Part shown: positions 12,539-21,729 of the stretch, piece after piece
How positions within the stretch are numbered: position 1 is the stretch's first letter
How the letters are laid out: every line of letters starts with the position of its first letter
Assembly (NCBI GenBank): GCA_036477795.1
Contig: JAZGDL010000434.1
Coordinates: 1-21,915, forward strand
DNA length: 21,915 nucleotides
Source of the DNA: JAZGDL01 sp036477795
Lineage (GTDB): Bacteria; Planctomycetota; Phycisphaerae; UBA1845
Direction: 5' to 3'
Position numbers and translations under genes: made by a program
Notes under the pieces: generated by a model
Told to the model about the DNA's origin: nothing
The model's database searches: none
Seen by the model: the letters and a program-made list of their open reading frames with translations, nothing else

Positions 12539-14149
12539 TCACCCGCCAAAGAACCACGGGCTGAAGTAGGCCCAGAGGGCGAGCACGATCATGGCCAGCA
12601 CGATGCTCAGGATGATGTTGGTGCGGCTGCTCGCGCTGGAAGTCGTGCCCGCTGCTGCGGCGGATCTGGCAAAAACGGCCAGGTTTCTCTCGGTGGGGCG
12701 CTCGGTCATGAGGCTGACGACGACCAGGATTACGATGGAAATAACGAACAACAGCACCGCGATGTGCAAGAAGTTGATCCGGGCGTACTCTACAAGCGGA
12801 GGCCAAGTCACCCAGGGAGTCTCCGATTTGACGCCCAACTCGGCCACGAAGCGTAGTGCACCGAGGACGAACCCGGTGAGCAGAGCGGCCAGTGCGCCGG
12901 TACCATTGGCTCGCCGCCACAGCAATCCCACCAGGAATACAGCCGCGATGGGCGGCGAGATATATGCCTGAACCGACTGGAGATAGACGAACAGTTGATC
13001 GCTCATCACGCCGATGAAGGGAAGCCAGACCAAACCGACACCGACGAGTATGACGGTAGCAACCTGTCCGGCGCGTACCAATTCCTTTTCCGGTGCCGCG
13101 GGCCGCCATTTCTTGTAGAAATCCATCACTACCAGAGTCGAACTGCTGTTGAACACCGCGGCAAGCGAGCTCATCAGGGCGGCCAGCAACGCGGCAACGA
13201 CCAGGCCCTTCACGCCGGGCGGTAAGAGTTCGTTGACCAGCGTAGCATACATGTGGTTGGGCATGACATCGGGATAGAGAATCTTGCCGGCCACACCGGG
13301 CAGCACCAGGATGAAAACCGGCAGCAACTTGAGAAAGCCCGCAAAGATCGTGCCACGCTGTGCCTCCTCGACGCTTTTTGCCGCCAGCGTCCGTTGAACG
13401 ATCATTTGATCGGTGCACCAGTACCAAACGCCAAGGATAGGGGCACCGAACAGGATGCCGGTCCATGGAAAGTCGGGATGGTCCAAGTCCTTCCACAGAT
13501 TGAAGAACTCGCTATCGACACCGTCGGCCAGCATCGCAATACCGCCAACCTTGGAAATCGCAGCCACGGTCAGAAAAACACCGCCCGCAATCAATATGAA
13601 GGCTTGGAACATTTCCGTGTAAATGACCGCTCGCAGCCCGCCGAAGATCGTGTAAGCCCCTGTGGCGACGATCAGAACGATTGCACCCACCCAGATGTTC
13701 CACCCCAGCACCATTTCCAGCACCATCGCCCCGGCAAAGATCGACACGCTGATCTTGGTGAAAACGTAGGCGATGAGCGATATGGCGGAGAGATAGGTTC
13801 GGCACTTTTCGTTGTAACGCTCCTCGAGAAACTCCGGCATGGTGAACACGCCGGTTCTCACGTAGAACGGAACAAAGAGCCATCCTAAGAGTAGCAAGAC
13901 GAAACAGGCCAGCCATTCAAACTGGCCGACCGCCAGACCGCTGCTGGCGCCGGAACCCGCCAGGCCTATGAAATGTTCGGCGGAGATGTTGCTGGCGAAC
14001 AGGCTGGCCCCTATCGCGAACCATCCGACGCTTCTACCGCTGAGGAAGTAGCTCTTGCTGTTCTCCAGGCTTCGCTTGCCCGACCAAACACCAACCCCCG
14101 CAACGCCAACGAAGTAGGCGACCAGGAGAACCACGTCCAATCCCGCCAT
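12539..14149 (-). CDS. Sodium/solute symporter, SSS family, SGLT-like
   Basis: 536 residues with about 13-14 hydrophobic spans. Features shared with the Vibrio Na+/galactose transporter (vSGLT) include ASNISAEHFIGLAGSGASSGLAVGQFEW, GVFTMPEFLEERYN, GAYTIFGGLRAVIYTEMFQ, WYWCTDQMIVQRTLAAKSVEEAQRG, LPPGVKGLVVAALLAALMSSLAAVFNSSSTLVVMDFYKKW and VYLQSVQAYISPPIAAVFLVGLLW, the last two covering sodium-binding and gate regions. It imports a sugar or similar solute across the inner membrane with sodium. ATG 14149 has GGGAG 8 bases upstream; ATG 14155 is too close to it. It lies downstream of the amylase on the same strand with a 154-base gap, which suggests uptake of amylase products. The true substrate is not readable. 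Confidence 0.9.
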   Translation of the reverse strand: MAGLDVVLLVAYFVGVAGVGVWSGKRSLENSKSYFLSGRSVGWFAIGASLFASNISAEHFIGLAGSGASSGLAVGQFEWLACFVLLLLGWLFVPFYVRTGVFTMPEFLEERYNEKCRTYLSAISLIAYVFTKISVSIFAGAMVLEMVLGWNIWVGAIVLIVATGAYTIFGGLRAVIYTEMFQAFILIAGGVFLTVAAISKVGGIAMLADGVDSEFFNLWKDLDHPDFPWTGILFGAPILGVWYWCTDQMIVQRTLAAKSVEEAQRGTIFAGFLKLLPVFILVLPGVAGKILYPDVMPNHMYATLVNELLPPGVKGLVVAALLAALMSSLAAVFNSSSTLVVMDFYKKWRPAAPEKELVRAGQVATVILVGVGLVWLPFIGVMSDQLFVYLQSVQAYISPPIAAVFLVGLLWRRANGTGALAALLTGFVLGALRFVAELGVKSETPWVTWPPLVEYARINFLHIAVLLFVISIVILVVVSLMTERPTERNLAVFARSAAAAGTTSSASSRTNIILSIVLAMIVLALWAYFSPWFFGG

Positions 14150-14229
14150 GGCCATCGCTCCCTTAAGCTGTCGATCATCAAAACCATAGGCACCGTCAAG
14201 AACCTGCTAACGCCCAACCCGTGTCCCGT

Positions 14230-14276
14230 GCCCCATTCCCAATCGTCAATCGTCAATCCCCAATCGTCAATCGTAC
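14230..14276 (-). repeat. 7-base-period array between amylase and symporter
   Basis: Plus-strand units AATCGTC and AATCCCC repeat about six times (the GACGATT type on the minus strand). Here the 8-base block is absent. It lies 80 bases upstream of the symporter start, in the spacer of the presumed amylase-symporter transcript. The rest of the 14150-14303 gap shows nothing. Confidence 0.75.
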
Positions 14277-14303
14277 CCAAGCCCATCCACGCCTGACAGA
14301 CTC

Positions 14304-16877
14304 TCACCGGCCTGGGTCGATGGTACCACCTCGAGTCGCCAAGACAAGCCCTCCCACCGCTGGGACGCGAACGGACAACTGTGCGCCGCTGGTCTTTAAG
14401 GTGTCCACAGTCCCGAAGACCGCACGCCACGTTCTAGGCTGCCCGGCTGGGAGAGGTATCCGAACCTCGCGGGCGGAATCGGAAGCATTGATCACAACAA
14501 CAACCTGCTCCTTCCGGTCAGCGCGCAGGAATGCCCACACGTCCGCTCCATCGTCAGCCAACAGCGTTTGGAATGAACCCGTACGTAGAGCTGAGTGGGC
14601 GTTCCGCAGGCTGATGGCGCGCTTGTAGAAATCGAGGTGGTCCCGCAAGACAAAGTTTTCGTCAGGCTTATCGTAGGGTTCGAGATCCGACCAGAGCATC
14701 GGCTTGCGGTCGGTAGGATCGTCGGCTCCCCACATGCCGGCCTCGTCTCCGTAATAGATCATCGGGGCCCCGACATAGGTCATCTGAAGCAAGGCCACCA
14801 ATCGGGCACGTTGATAGGCTGCCGGTGGAGGCTTGGAATTGTCGTAGTTCGGATTGTCGTTCTGGGGACGGTTCATGCGGTCGTAGTCGCGGTCCGGATT
14901 GAGCGCCATGGACACCAGGCGGTCCGTATCGTGGCTGTCCACCAGGTTTTGCATGACGTACGTGGCCGCCGCGGGATAGGCCATGCGCAGGTCGGCCAGA
15001 CGGCGATCCAATTCCGAGACCGTCATCTTACGCTTGCGATTGCATATCCAAGCGATGGCGGGGGCGGCGAATTGATAGTTCATGACCGCGTCGAATCGCC
15101 GGCCGTCCAGCCAGCTATCCGCCCGATCCCAGATTTCCCCGGTAATGAACGCTTGAGGATTGATCGACTTGACCAGGCGTCGCCATTCCACCCAGAAAGG
15201 TGCCGGGATGTCGCCCGGTACGTCGAGACGCCATCCGTCAATACCGTCGCTCGGATCACCGTCACCGTTGGGGTCCATCCAGCGTCGGGTAACGGCAAAG
15301 ATATGCCTCTTGGCCGCCTCACTGGCCAGGCCGTCGGCACTCTTCTTGAAAACGGGCAGGCCGCCGAATCCCGCCCAACCGTTGTAGCGGAACGGCTCCC
15401 AACTGGTGACGTCGAACCAGTCGGCGAATCGTGATTTCTCCCGATTCTTTTTCACGTCTTGAAAGGCTGGATGTCGGGTGCCGACATGGTTGAAGACGCC
15501 GTCCAGGATGACGCGAAAACCCATATCATGAGCGACCTTCAGGAATCGCAGGAATCGGCGATCCGTTTGCGTCCACTGCCACGTGGCTGCATCGAGCAAA
15601 TCCTCTTTGCCGACGACGGCGGCGTAGTCGCCTTTCGTGCCGAAGTGGTCGTCCACGTGCAAATAGTTGGTCGCGTCGTATTTGTGGTGGCTTTCGGCCT
15701 TGAAGATCGGGTTCAGGTAGATGGCGTTGACACCCAGGTCCTTGAGATATGAAAGCTGTTGCTCCAACCCCTCCAGGTCGCCGCCGTAGTGACGGTTGTA
15801 AACGTAGCCATGATAGAACGTTTGCCCGTCGCGCCCTTCCCATGGAGAGGGTGTGAACCATTCACTGGTCCAAAGGCGGGCGGGCTGCGGATCGTTGGCC
15901 GGGTCTCCATTCCGAAAACGCTCCAGCATGATCTGATACCATACGGCGTGTTTGGCCCACTCCGGTGTGGACATCACTCGGGCGCTTGCCGGATCCGCAA
16001 CGTAGCCTCTCGCGTCACTTTGACGCCGGTCTCCGTCGACCAGGATGAACGCGTACTCAACGCGCCGGGGCGGTGTGCTCGTGACGGTGGTTTGCCCGGT
16101 CGCCGGCAGCATTATTTGCGCCTCGTGAAACGTAAAGAGCGGCCCTTCACGGACGACGTACATCGGCACGGTCGGACCATTCCGTACCGCGACGCTCACT
16201 TGGCGCACGTCGTGCGAGAGCGTGCGATATCGCAGGAGCAGGCGGCCCTTGTCCAGCCACTGCCGGTATAGCATAGTCTCGGGATGGTGTTCCAGGCCGA
16301 GCGCGTCGATTCTGCCGTCGCCCACGGCGGCCGTGGATTCGTTCATGTGCGCCAACCGCCCAAGCTTCAACGCGGAGTTGTGCCCGCCGAACGTGTCGGG
16401 CACATGATCGGGATTCAGCGGATCAGGCACCCAAGTTCTTCCGTCAAGGACGAACTTGTATTGGTGCTTCCCGGGTCCAAGCAGCACCGTGACGTTCCAT
16501 GTGCCGTCCCCGTCCGGATCGCGGAGCGAACGGCTGTCGGGATTCCACCCGTTGAAACCGCCGGCAAGAGTCACAGCCTGAGCGCTGCCCGCACGGAAGC
16601 TGAACGTGCAGCGCCAGGAGCCGCCGCTGACCTGTTTAGCCGCGACCGAGTCGGGTAACTTACCCGGGTCGTGCTCGACGGGCGCTTCGATCGGGGGTGC
16701 GGGCGGCCAGGAGTCTGCGTAAACCCGGGTCTGAACCATTCCGAACGAAATGATGACCGTGGCGGTAATGAGCAATCCTCTGGCTGCTCTTCGCCGGCCA
16801 CGCAGAATTGTCGCCGGATGGCGGCAACCGAAACCCGAAGGGACCGTACGGGACCGGCATCCATAGTAGGCTGTCAT
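14304..16877 (-). CDS. Secreted GH13 alpha-amylase/neopullulanase-like glucan hydrolase
   Basis: 857 residues. A long signal sequence (RRRAARGLLITATVIISFG, cleavage near VYA-DS, residue 54) indicates export. A CBM48-like glycogen-binding module follows at about 85-172 (VTLAGGFNGWNPD, GKHQYKFVLDG), then another beta domain, then the GH13 barrel: WYQIMLERFRNGDP, YGGDLEGLEQQLSYLKDLGV, LDGVFNHVG, DGWRLDVPGD with nucleophile D552, FITGEIWDRA with acid/base E581, and NLVDSHDTDR with D650. All catalytic residues are intact. It should cut alpha-1,4 (possibly alpha-1,6) links of starch, glycogen or cyclodextrins. ATG 16877 was chosen for GAGGGAG 8 bases upstream; an in-frame ATG at 16946 lacks one. 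The symporter follows on the same strand. Confidence 0.92.
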   Translation of the reverse strand: MTAYYGCRSRTVPSGFGCRHPATILRGRRRAARGLLITATVIISFGMVQTRVYADSWPPAPPIEAPVEHDPGKLPDSVAAKQVSGGSWRCTFSFRAGSAQAVTLAGGFNGWNPDSRSLRDPDGDGTWNVTVLLGPGKHQYKFVLDGRTWVPDPLNPDHVPDTFGGHNSALKLGRLAHMNESTAAVGDGRIDALGLEHHPETMLYRQWLDKGRLLLRYRTLSHDVRQVSVAVRNGPTVPMYVVREGPLFTFHEAQIMLPATGQTTVTSTPPRRVEYAFILVDGDRRQSDARGYVADPASARVMSTPEWAKHAVWYQIMLERFRNGDPANDPQPARLWTSEWFTPSPWEGRDGQTFYHGYVYNRHYGGDLEGLEQQLSYLKDLGVNAIYLNPIFKAESHHKYDATNYLHVDDHFGTKGDYAAVVGKEDLLDAATWQWTQTDRRFLRFLKVAHDMGFRVILDGVFNHVGTRHPAFQDVKKNREKSRFADWFDVTSWEPFRYNGWAGFGGLPVFKKSADGLASEAAKRHIFAVTRRWMDPNGDGDPSDGIDGWRLDVPGDIPAPFWVEWRRLVKSINPQAFITGEIWDRADSWLDGRRFDAVMNYQFAAPAIAWICNRKRKMTVSELDRRLADLRMAYPAAATYVMQNLVDSHDTDRLVSMALNPDRDYDRMNRPQNDNPNYDNSKPPPAAYQRARLVALLQMTYVGAPMIYYGDEAGMWGADDPTDRKPMLWSDLEPYDKPDENFVLRDHLDFYKRAISLRNAHSALRTGSFQTLLADDGADVWAFLRADRKEQVVVVINASDSAREVRIPLPAGQPRTWRAVFGTVDTLKTSGAQLSVRVPAVGGLVLATRGGTIDPGR

Positions 16878-17174
16878 TTGTGTTCTCCCTCGTGATCGAG
16901 ATTGTCTGACGCGGGGATTCCGAACGATCCCTAACGGGTCCGTCAACGCCCCCCGCTAGTGCCGCGTCACAGTTCGAGTGCAAGCCCACGGATTCGAATC
17001 CGTGGGTTTCGCAGGGACTTCGTCGTTGGGCAGGGTGCCCCATGGCGGGTGGCCCATGTCCTTTGGACATGGGGGACGCGATGATAGACGTTCAGGTGAA
17101 GCGCCCGACGATACATCGGCTCCCCCGCCTCCAAAGGAGGTGGGCCACCCATTGAGATCCCGCAAAACGAGAAA
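16878..17174. other. Intergenic region with several palindromic elements
   Basis: No gene. It holds the amylase leader (up to about 16970), the 22-base palindrome at 16985-17006, a hairpin at 17053-17073 (CCCATGTCC, TTT, GGACATGGG) and another at 17124-17144 (CCCGCCTCC, AAA, GGAGGTGGG, one G-T pair). The GGCGGGTGGCCCATG and GGTGGGCCACCC contexts look like dispersed planctomycete repeats. No clear promoter for the amylase was found. Confidence 0.6.
16985..17006. repeat. Perfect 22-base palindrome, half-site CCCACGGATTC, intergenic copy
   Basis: Identical over 22 bases to the copy inside the sulfatase-like gene (1191-1212). Its extended flanks (CAAG... and ...GTTTCG) match the arms of the split copy in the aminotransferase (6752-6819). 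This noncoding copy is the reference for the intact form of the element. Confidence 0.85.
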
Positions 17175-17206
17175 AGCCGGGGCGGGCTCTCATACCCGCC
17201 CCGGCT
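17175..17206 (-). terminator. Rho-independent terminator of the second giant gene
   Basis: A perfect 12-base-pair stem (AGCCGGGGCGGG / CCCGCCCCGGCT) with an 8-base loop. Read on the minus strand it lies 22 bases after the stop codon and is followed by TTTCTCGTTTTG, a T-rich tail. Confidence 0.85.
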
Positions 17207-17228
17207 GAAGGTTACTGAACATAAACCA

Positions 17229-20200
17229 CTAGGGACACGTCGGGCCCATCCACGTCTGTCCGCCGCCCGCAGCGGTGACGCCGAAACATTGGAAGATGTC
17301 GGCGAAGAACGTAACCTGCTGGTCCGGTACGTCCTTCCAGTTGCCCTGCGTGTCCACCTCGATGATCGGATCCGGCCCGGTCCCATCCGGGCCTCCCGCG
17401 GCAGCAGTGTTACTGAACTGCTTGAACAGGTCGGAGAAGAACGTGGTCTGCCCGTCGCCGCTGGAGTCGCAGAACACCCACGTCGGATCGGCAGGCTGTA
17501 CCGGCGCCGCGTCCGGGGCGGCGCAGTCCACGCAGCGCGCCGTCACCGTCGGTCTCGAGATGGGCCCGCCGTTCGCAAGAGTAGCGAAACTGGAACACAC
17601 CGGCAAGCCGGTGACATACAGGGCGTTGTTACCGCCGCTGGTCCATGCATCCGCTGTCAGGAAGTCGGCGTCCGCACAGAGAGCCGTGGTCTTGCCGATG
17701 TTGATCAGCACAGTTCCAGCCGGGTCCTCCGGGTAGTCGACGTGAGTCAACTGCACCCAGCCCTCATTCGGATTCCCGCCGTCATCGCCGCACACAACGT
17801 GAAACGCCACCGGGTCCGTAACGCTGGCATCCGGTCGGATCTCGATGTACCGCGATGAAATATCCCCGATCACCACCGGGGGCAGGCAGGCTACCTGGCA
17901 GGTGTTGTCCGCAAGATTGCAAAACTCGCCCGCGCCGCACTGAGCGTCCATAGTGCAGCAGTTGGGCACGTTCTTGACGCAGGTGTTGTTTGCCAAATTA
18001 CACGTCTCGCACTTGCCGCACTGGGCGTCCATGGTGCAGCAGCCCGCCGCCTTCACGCACGTGTTGTTCGCCAAGTCGCAGACCTGGCACTTACCCGGAC
18101 ACTGGGCGTCCATGGTGCAGCAGTCGGGCACGTCCTTGTTGCAGGTGTTGTTTGCGAGATCACAGGTCTCGCACTTGCCGCATTGTGCGTCGGAGGTGCA
18201 GCAGTTGGGCACGTCCTTGTTGCAGGTGTTGTCTGTGACATCACACGTCTCGCACTTGCCGCATTGGGCGTCGGAGGTGCAGCAGTTGGGCACGTCCTTG
18301 TTGCAGGTGTTGTTGACCAGATCACACGTCTCGCACTTGCCGCATTGGGCGTCCGAGGTGCAGCAGTTGGGCACGTCCTTATTGCAGAGGTTCGTTACCA
18401 GATCACACGTCTCGCACTTGCCGCACTGAGCGTCCATGGTGCAGCAGTCGGGGGCCTTCTCGCATAGGTTGTTCGTCAGATTGCAGACGTCGCACTTGCC
18501 GGGACACTGGGAGTCCTCGGTGCAGCAGTTGGGCACGTCCTTATTGCAGGTGTTGTTGATCAGATCACAAGTCTCGCACTTGCCGCACTGCGTGTCCGTG
18601 GTGCAGCAGTTGGGCAGGTTCTTAACGCAGGTATGCGTTACGGGATCACAGGTCTCGCACTTGCCGCAGTCATTGACATCCTTGCATTCATACAGGCAGT
18701 TGTTCCTGCACCCGTCCGCGTCGTTGGTGTTGCCGTCGTCGCACTGCTCCGTCTCCGGACACAAGTCGGCGTCACCACACGTCGAGACGACCCCGGCGGC
18801 GGTGCAATCTGCGTTACACGAACCGCAGGCGTCGGTGAACCCGTCGTCGCACGTCTCACCGCTGGTGACGACCCCGTTGCCGCACCCGGTGATGGTGCAG
18901 TTGTTGTCGCAACCGTCACCGTTGATCGCGTTGGTGTCGTCGCACTCCTCGCCGACTTCCACAACGCCGTTGCCGCAAACCACCGGCGAGCAGGTGAAGA
19001 ACTGGCTACCGGCAAAGGTGTTCAGATCAAAGGCGACGGTGCCCGTAAAGGCGCCCGCCCCATCGCCGCCGAGATTACACTGCGGGGGCGTCAGCGGTCC
19101 AAGGAACTGGTTTGACGCGAAGTCGTGCTGCTGGCCGTTCACAAACGCCAGTATCTTGATGTCACCGCCGGTGTAGCCGAGGTCCTTTAGAGCAATGCTT
19201 AGCTCGAGCCCGGTCTGGACGGCCGCCGCAGCCACCTGATCCGCGGCGTCGCAGCCAAAGGCAACGCCCAGGATGTTGCTGTTGTCGTAGGCCACGTCGA
19301 TCGGGGAGACGTTCCCCCCGAAGCCCCCGGTCGCCGTGGCGACGCCGGTCGTGCTGATGCCCGCATCGGATCCGCCGAAGACATTTTGATGGAACGAGTA
19401 GTTCGCGGTGCCGAGTTCCGCGATATCAATGTCAAACGTGGCGGCGCCGCGACGGACGAAGACGTGGTAGTCGGCTTCGAACCCGGCGTCGAACACCAGG
19501 CCGCCCCCGCCCGCGGGGCCCATGATGTTAGTGCCGTCCTGGCCGGGAATGCCGCTGTAAGCGTTCTCGCCGCCCGCCTTGGAGTCGATAAGGATCTCCA
19601 GCTTGTTGAAGTTGTTCTGGAGGTTGCCGGTCAGCAGCAAGTACAGGCGGCCACTAACCACGCAGTAAGCGGCATTCAACTCGCTCTGATCGTCGCCGAA
19701 CTGCGTCATGACGGCCTGCACCGACTCGGCGGCGCCGTAGGCGGCCTCGTCCCCCTTGATGGTGCCGTTCACCAGCGGCGGGAGGCTCTCGGGGGGCAAC
19801 ACGCAACTCGCGTCGCATCTGTCACCGGACACGGTGTTCCCGTCGTCGCACTCCTCACCGGCCGTGACGATCCCGTTGCCGCACGCGGTGACGGTGCAGT
19901 TGTTGTCACAACCGTCGCCGTTGACCGTATTGGTGTCGTCGCACTCCTCTGCGCCCACGGTTTGGCCGTCGCCGCAGATCTCCGTGCACACGCTCACGTT
20001 GTCGACGCACTCCCATCCGGTTTCCACCGTACAGATCAAGCTGCACCCGTCGCCGTTGGCGGTGTTACCGTCGTCGCAGGCCTCGCCCGCAGCGGTCTGC
20101 ACCACACCATTGCCGCAGATCTCGTTGATACAGTTCTCGTCGCACCCGTCACCGCCCACGGTGGCGCCGTCGTCGCACTCCTCGTTGGGGGAGTCGTTCA

Positions 20201-21533
20201 CGATGTTGTCGCCGCAGAACTCGTCCTGGCAGGTGGCGTCGCAGCCGTCACCGGACGCGGTGCCGCCGTCGTCGCACTGCTCACCCGCGGTCACGTTCAA
20301 GGTCCCATCGCCGCACGCAGCGGGGGTGCAATCGCAATCACAGGTCGCGCTCTCGCAACTGGTCTTGCTCCCATCGTCGCACACCTCGTTGAAGCCGTCG
20401 CCGTTGGGAGTCTGAATGATCCCGTCGCCGCAGAACTTCTCGCATACTTCCACGTCAGGAATGCCGTTCATATTCACGTCGTTGACGAGACCATTGAGGA
20501 TGTCGCAGACGTCTTCGGTGCCGCTGCTATCGCAGTCATTCACGACGGCGCCCACTGTGGTGGTATGGGTGACGGCCACAGCGGCGTAGGCCGACTCGGG
20601 AAGCGGGAAGGTGGGGTCATACCAGTCGGTTTCCGCCTGTCCCGCGTTTTGAACTTGCTCCCCTAAGGCGGGGCGCATCGAAGGGAGCGACTGGTTCGAG
20701 CGGAAGCCGGTGCTGCCGGTCACGTGCGCCCAGATGTGAATCGTGGCGGCCCCGGCACAGGGATTGATGCCAAGGTCTGCGAGAGGGACGCTGATCTCGA
20801 AACCGCTGGTTGCGGTGGCGGCGGCAGTCTCCACCGTGGCACTGCTGTCAAACCAGCAAGGGTCTTCGAAAAAACCACACCCTATCACACCCGCAGTGTT
20901 GAGATTGTTGAGCGCCACCTGCATGCCCCACTGGTTGGAGCCGCTGTCATCGAGGTCGCCGTTACCGCTCTCCATCGTCGCACGGCCCTTGAATGTAGAA
21001 GTCTGAGTGTTCAAGTCCCACATATCCGTCCACACGTCGGAGCTGGGCGGCGTACCGGTGACGTTGATGGAAACCACGTAGTCGAACAGCGCGTCGGTCG
21101 TCGTATCAGATTCGAGTGGCGGCAAGGCGTCGCCTTCCATCCCGTCGCCGGGGGGCTCCTCCTCGGGTATCGCGGGATCTGCCCACGGCACCGGCGGGAG
21201 GCCGTCGGCCGTGAGAATGTGCACTCCGCCGGCAACGCTATCGAACCAGATGTTCAAGCGGTTGGCGTTTTCCTCCAGGTTCCCGGTGATCCCCAGGTAC
21301 AGGTTCAGCGCGTCGCTGGTGACGTACAACGCGTTCAACTCGGAGCCGCCGCCGCGGCTGGCCTTGGTCACGGTGTAGTCCCCAAACTGGGTGTAGTTCC
21401 TCTGGGTGGCTACCAGGTTTCCGCTGCCGAAGTCCGTGGGAATATCCACACCGTCGATGGGGCCCGGCGGGCCGGCGATCACGAGTGTGGCCAGGCCCAG
21501 GGCAGTTAGTGCTACTAAGCTTCGAGCGATCAT
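17229..21533 (-). CDS. Giant secreted Cys-repeat protein, partner of the protein at 2517-6524
   Basis: 1434 residues. The signal peptide (MIARSLVALTALGLATLVIA) is followed by a beta-type domain (about 30-300) that recurs at about 585-850, both with TQFGD..SELNA.Y and LYL.LTGNL..N. Six DUF4215 units lie at about 364-585 and three more at 850-953. Ten 27-residue units (CTSDAQCGKCETCDL...) fill about 953-1214. The last 220 residues match the end of the other giant protein, including WVFCDSSGDGQTTFFSDLF and VTFFADIFQCF. ATG 21533 has AAAGGAGG 12 bases upstream; an extension to 21620 has no signal-peptide start. It has its own promoter and terminator, so it is monocistronic. It is probably a calcium-binding, disulphide-rich surface protein; no enzymatic motif is seen. 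Confidence 0.88.
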   Translation of the reverse strand: MIARSLVALTALGLATLVIAGPPGPIDGVDIPTDFGSGNLVATQRNYTQFGDYTVTKASRGGGSELNALYVTSDALNLYLGITGNLEENANRLNIWFDSVAGGVHILTADGLPPVPWADPAIPEEEPPGDGMEGDALPPLESDTTTDALFDYVVSINVTGTPPSSDVWTDMWDLNTQTSTFKGRATMESGNGDLDDSGSNQWGMQVALNNLNTAGVIGCGFFEDPCWFDSSATVETAAATATSGFEISVPLADLGINPCAGAATIHIWAHVTGSTGFRSNQSLPSMRPALGEQVQNAGQAETDWYDPTFPLPESAYAAVAVTHTTTVGAVVNDCDSSGTEDVCDILNGLVNDVNMNGIPDVEVCEKFCGDGIIQTPNGDGFNEVCDDGSKTSCESATCDCDCTPAACGDGTLNVTAGEQCDDGGTASGDGCDATCQDEFCGDNIVNDSPNEECDDGATVGGDGCDENCINEICGNGVVQTAAGEACDDGNTANGDGCSLICTVETGWECVDNVSVCTEICGDGQTVGAEECDDTNTVNGDGCDNNCTVTACGNGIVTAGEECDDGNTVSGDRCDASCVLPPESLPPLVNGTIKGDEAAYGAAESVQAVMTQFGDDQSELNAAYCVVSGRLYLLLTGNLQNNFNKLEILIDSKAGGENAYSGIPGQDGTNIMGPAGGGGLVFDAGFEADYHVFVRRGAATFDIDIAELGTANYSFHQNVFGGSDAGISTTGVATATGGFGGNVSPIDVAYDNSNILGVAFGCDAADQVAAAAVQTGLELSIALKDLGYTGGDIKILAFVNGQQHDFASNQFLGPLTPPQCNLGGDGAGAFTGTVAFDLNTFAGSQFFTCSPVVCGNGVVEVGEECDDTNAINGDGCDNNCTITGCGNGVVTSGETCDDGFTDACGSCNADCTAAGVVSTCGDADLCPETEQCDDGNTNDADGCRNNCLYECKDVNDCGKCETCDPVTHTCVKNLPNCCTTDTQCGKCETCDLINNTCNKDVPNCCTEDSQCPGKCDVCNLTNNLCEKAPDCCTMDAQCGKCETCDLVTNLCNKDVPNCCTSDAQCGKCETCDLVNNTCNKDVPNCCTSDAQCGKCETCDVTDNTCNKDVPNCCTSDAQCGKCETCDLANNTCNKDVPDCCTMDAQCPGKCQVCDLANNTCVKAAGCCTMDAQCGKCETCNLANNTCVKNVPNCCTMDAQCGAGEFCNLADNTCQVACLPPVVIGDISSRYIEIRPDASVTDPVAFHVVCGDDGGNPNEGWVQLTHVDYPEDPAGTVLINIGKTTALCADADFLTADAWTSGGNNALYVTGLPVCSSFATLANGGPISRPTVTARCVDCAAPDAAPVQPADPTWVFCDSSGDGQTTFFSDLFKQFSNTAAAGGPDGTGPDPIIEVDTQGNWKDVPDQQVTFFADIFQCFGVTAAGGGQTWMGPTCP
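17893..18674 (-). repeat. Ten tandem 81-base units coding for a 27-residue Cys repeat
   Basis: Each unit reads roughly CTxDAQCGKCETCDLxNNTC followed by NKDVPNC, seven cysteines per unit. Units 4-7 are nearly identical in DNA, while units 3 and 8 (CPGKC variants) and the last (CGAGEFC) diverge. The cysteine spacing resembles Dickkopf-like Cys-rich repeats of bacterial surface proteins. Near-identical central units point to recent expansion or gene conversion. Confidence 0.88.
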
Positions 21534-21729
21534 GGGCTTCTTCACCCTCCTTTGACTTGTCGGAATCCAACCAAGACCGACTTCATCGAGGCTGGGCTCC
21601 TGGACCGATATTTTGGCCAACCCCCAAAGGGGCTAAACTACCAAGTTACCATAATACCAAAAGCAAGGCTGGTGTCAACGCATTGCGTGGAAAACCGCGG
21701 GGTGCGTGACAGATTCGGCGGCGGGGGCG
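21534..21729. other. Leader and upstream region of the second giant gene
   Basis: Contains the Shine-Dalgarno AAAGGAGG (about 21546-21553, minus strand), a roughly 110-base untranslated leader with a small CCCCTTTGGGG hairpin at about 21625-21635, and the promoter at 21651-21678. No gene is seen between the promoter and the palindrome cluster. Confidence 0.6.
21651..21678 (-). promoter_or_regulatory. Strong sigma-70-type promoter of the second giant gene
   Basis: On the minus strand TTGACA (21678-21673) and TATTAT (21656-21651) are spaced by 16 bases, matching six and five of six consensus positions. Transcription would start near 21644, about 110 bases before the ATG at 21533. It is the best promoter in the window. 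Confidence 0.7.

Noticed and set aside
16900..16960. Possible regulator-binding site near the amylase (GGGAT...ATCCC)
   Set aside because: The arms are only five bases and the interior is not symmetric; there is no regulator gene nearby to support it.
16982..17010. tRNA-like T-arm (GATTCGAATCC)
   Set aside because: The string lies in a perfect palindrome that also occurs inside a protein gene. No acceptor stem, D-arm or anticodon arm can be built around it.
17953..20666. Long plus-strand open frames opposite the second giant gene
   Set aside because: They mirror the 27-residue and DUF4215 repeats of the minus-strand gene, which has a signal peptide, promoter and terminator.
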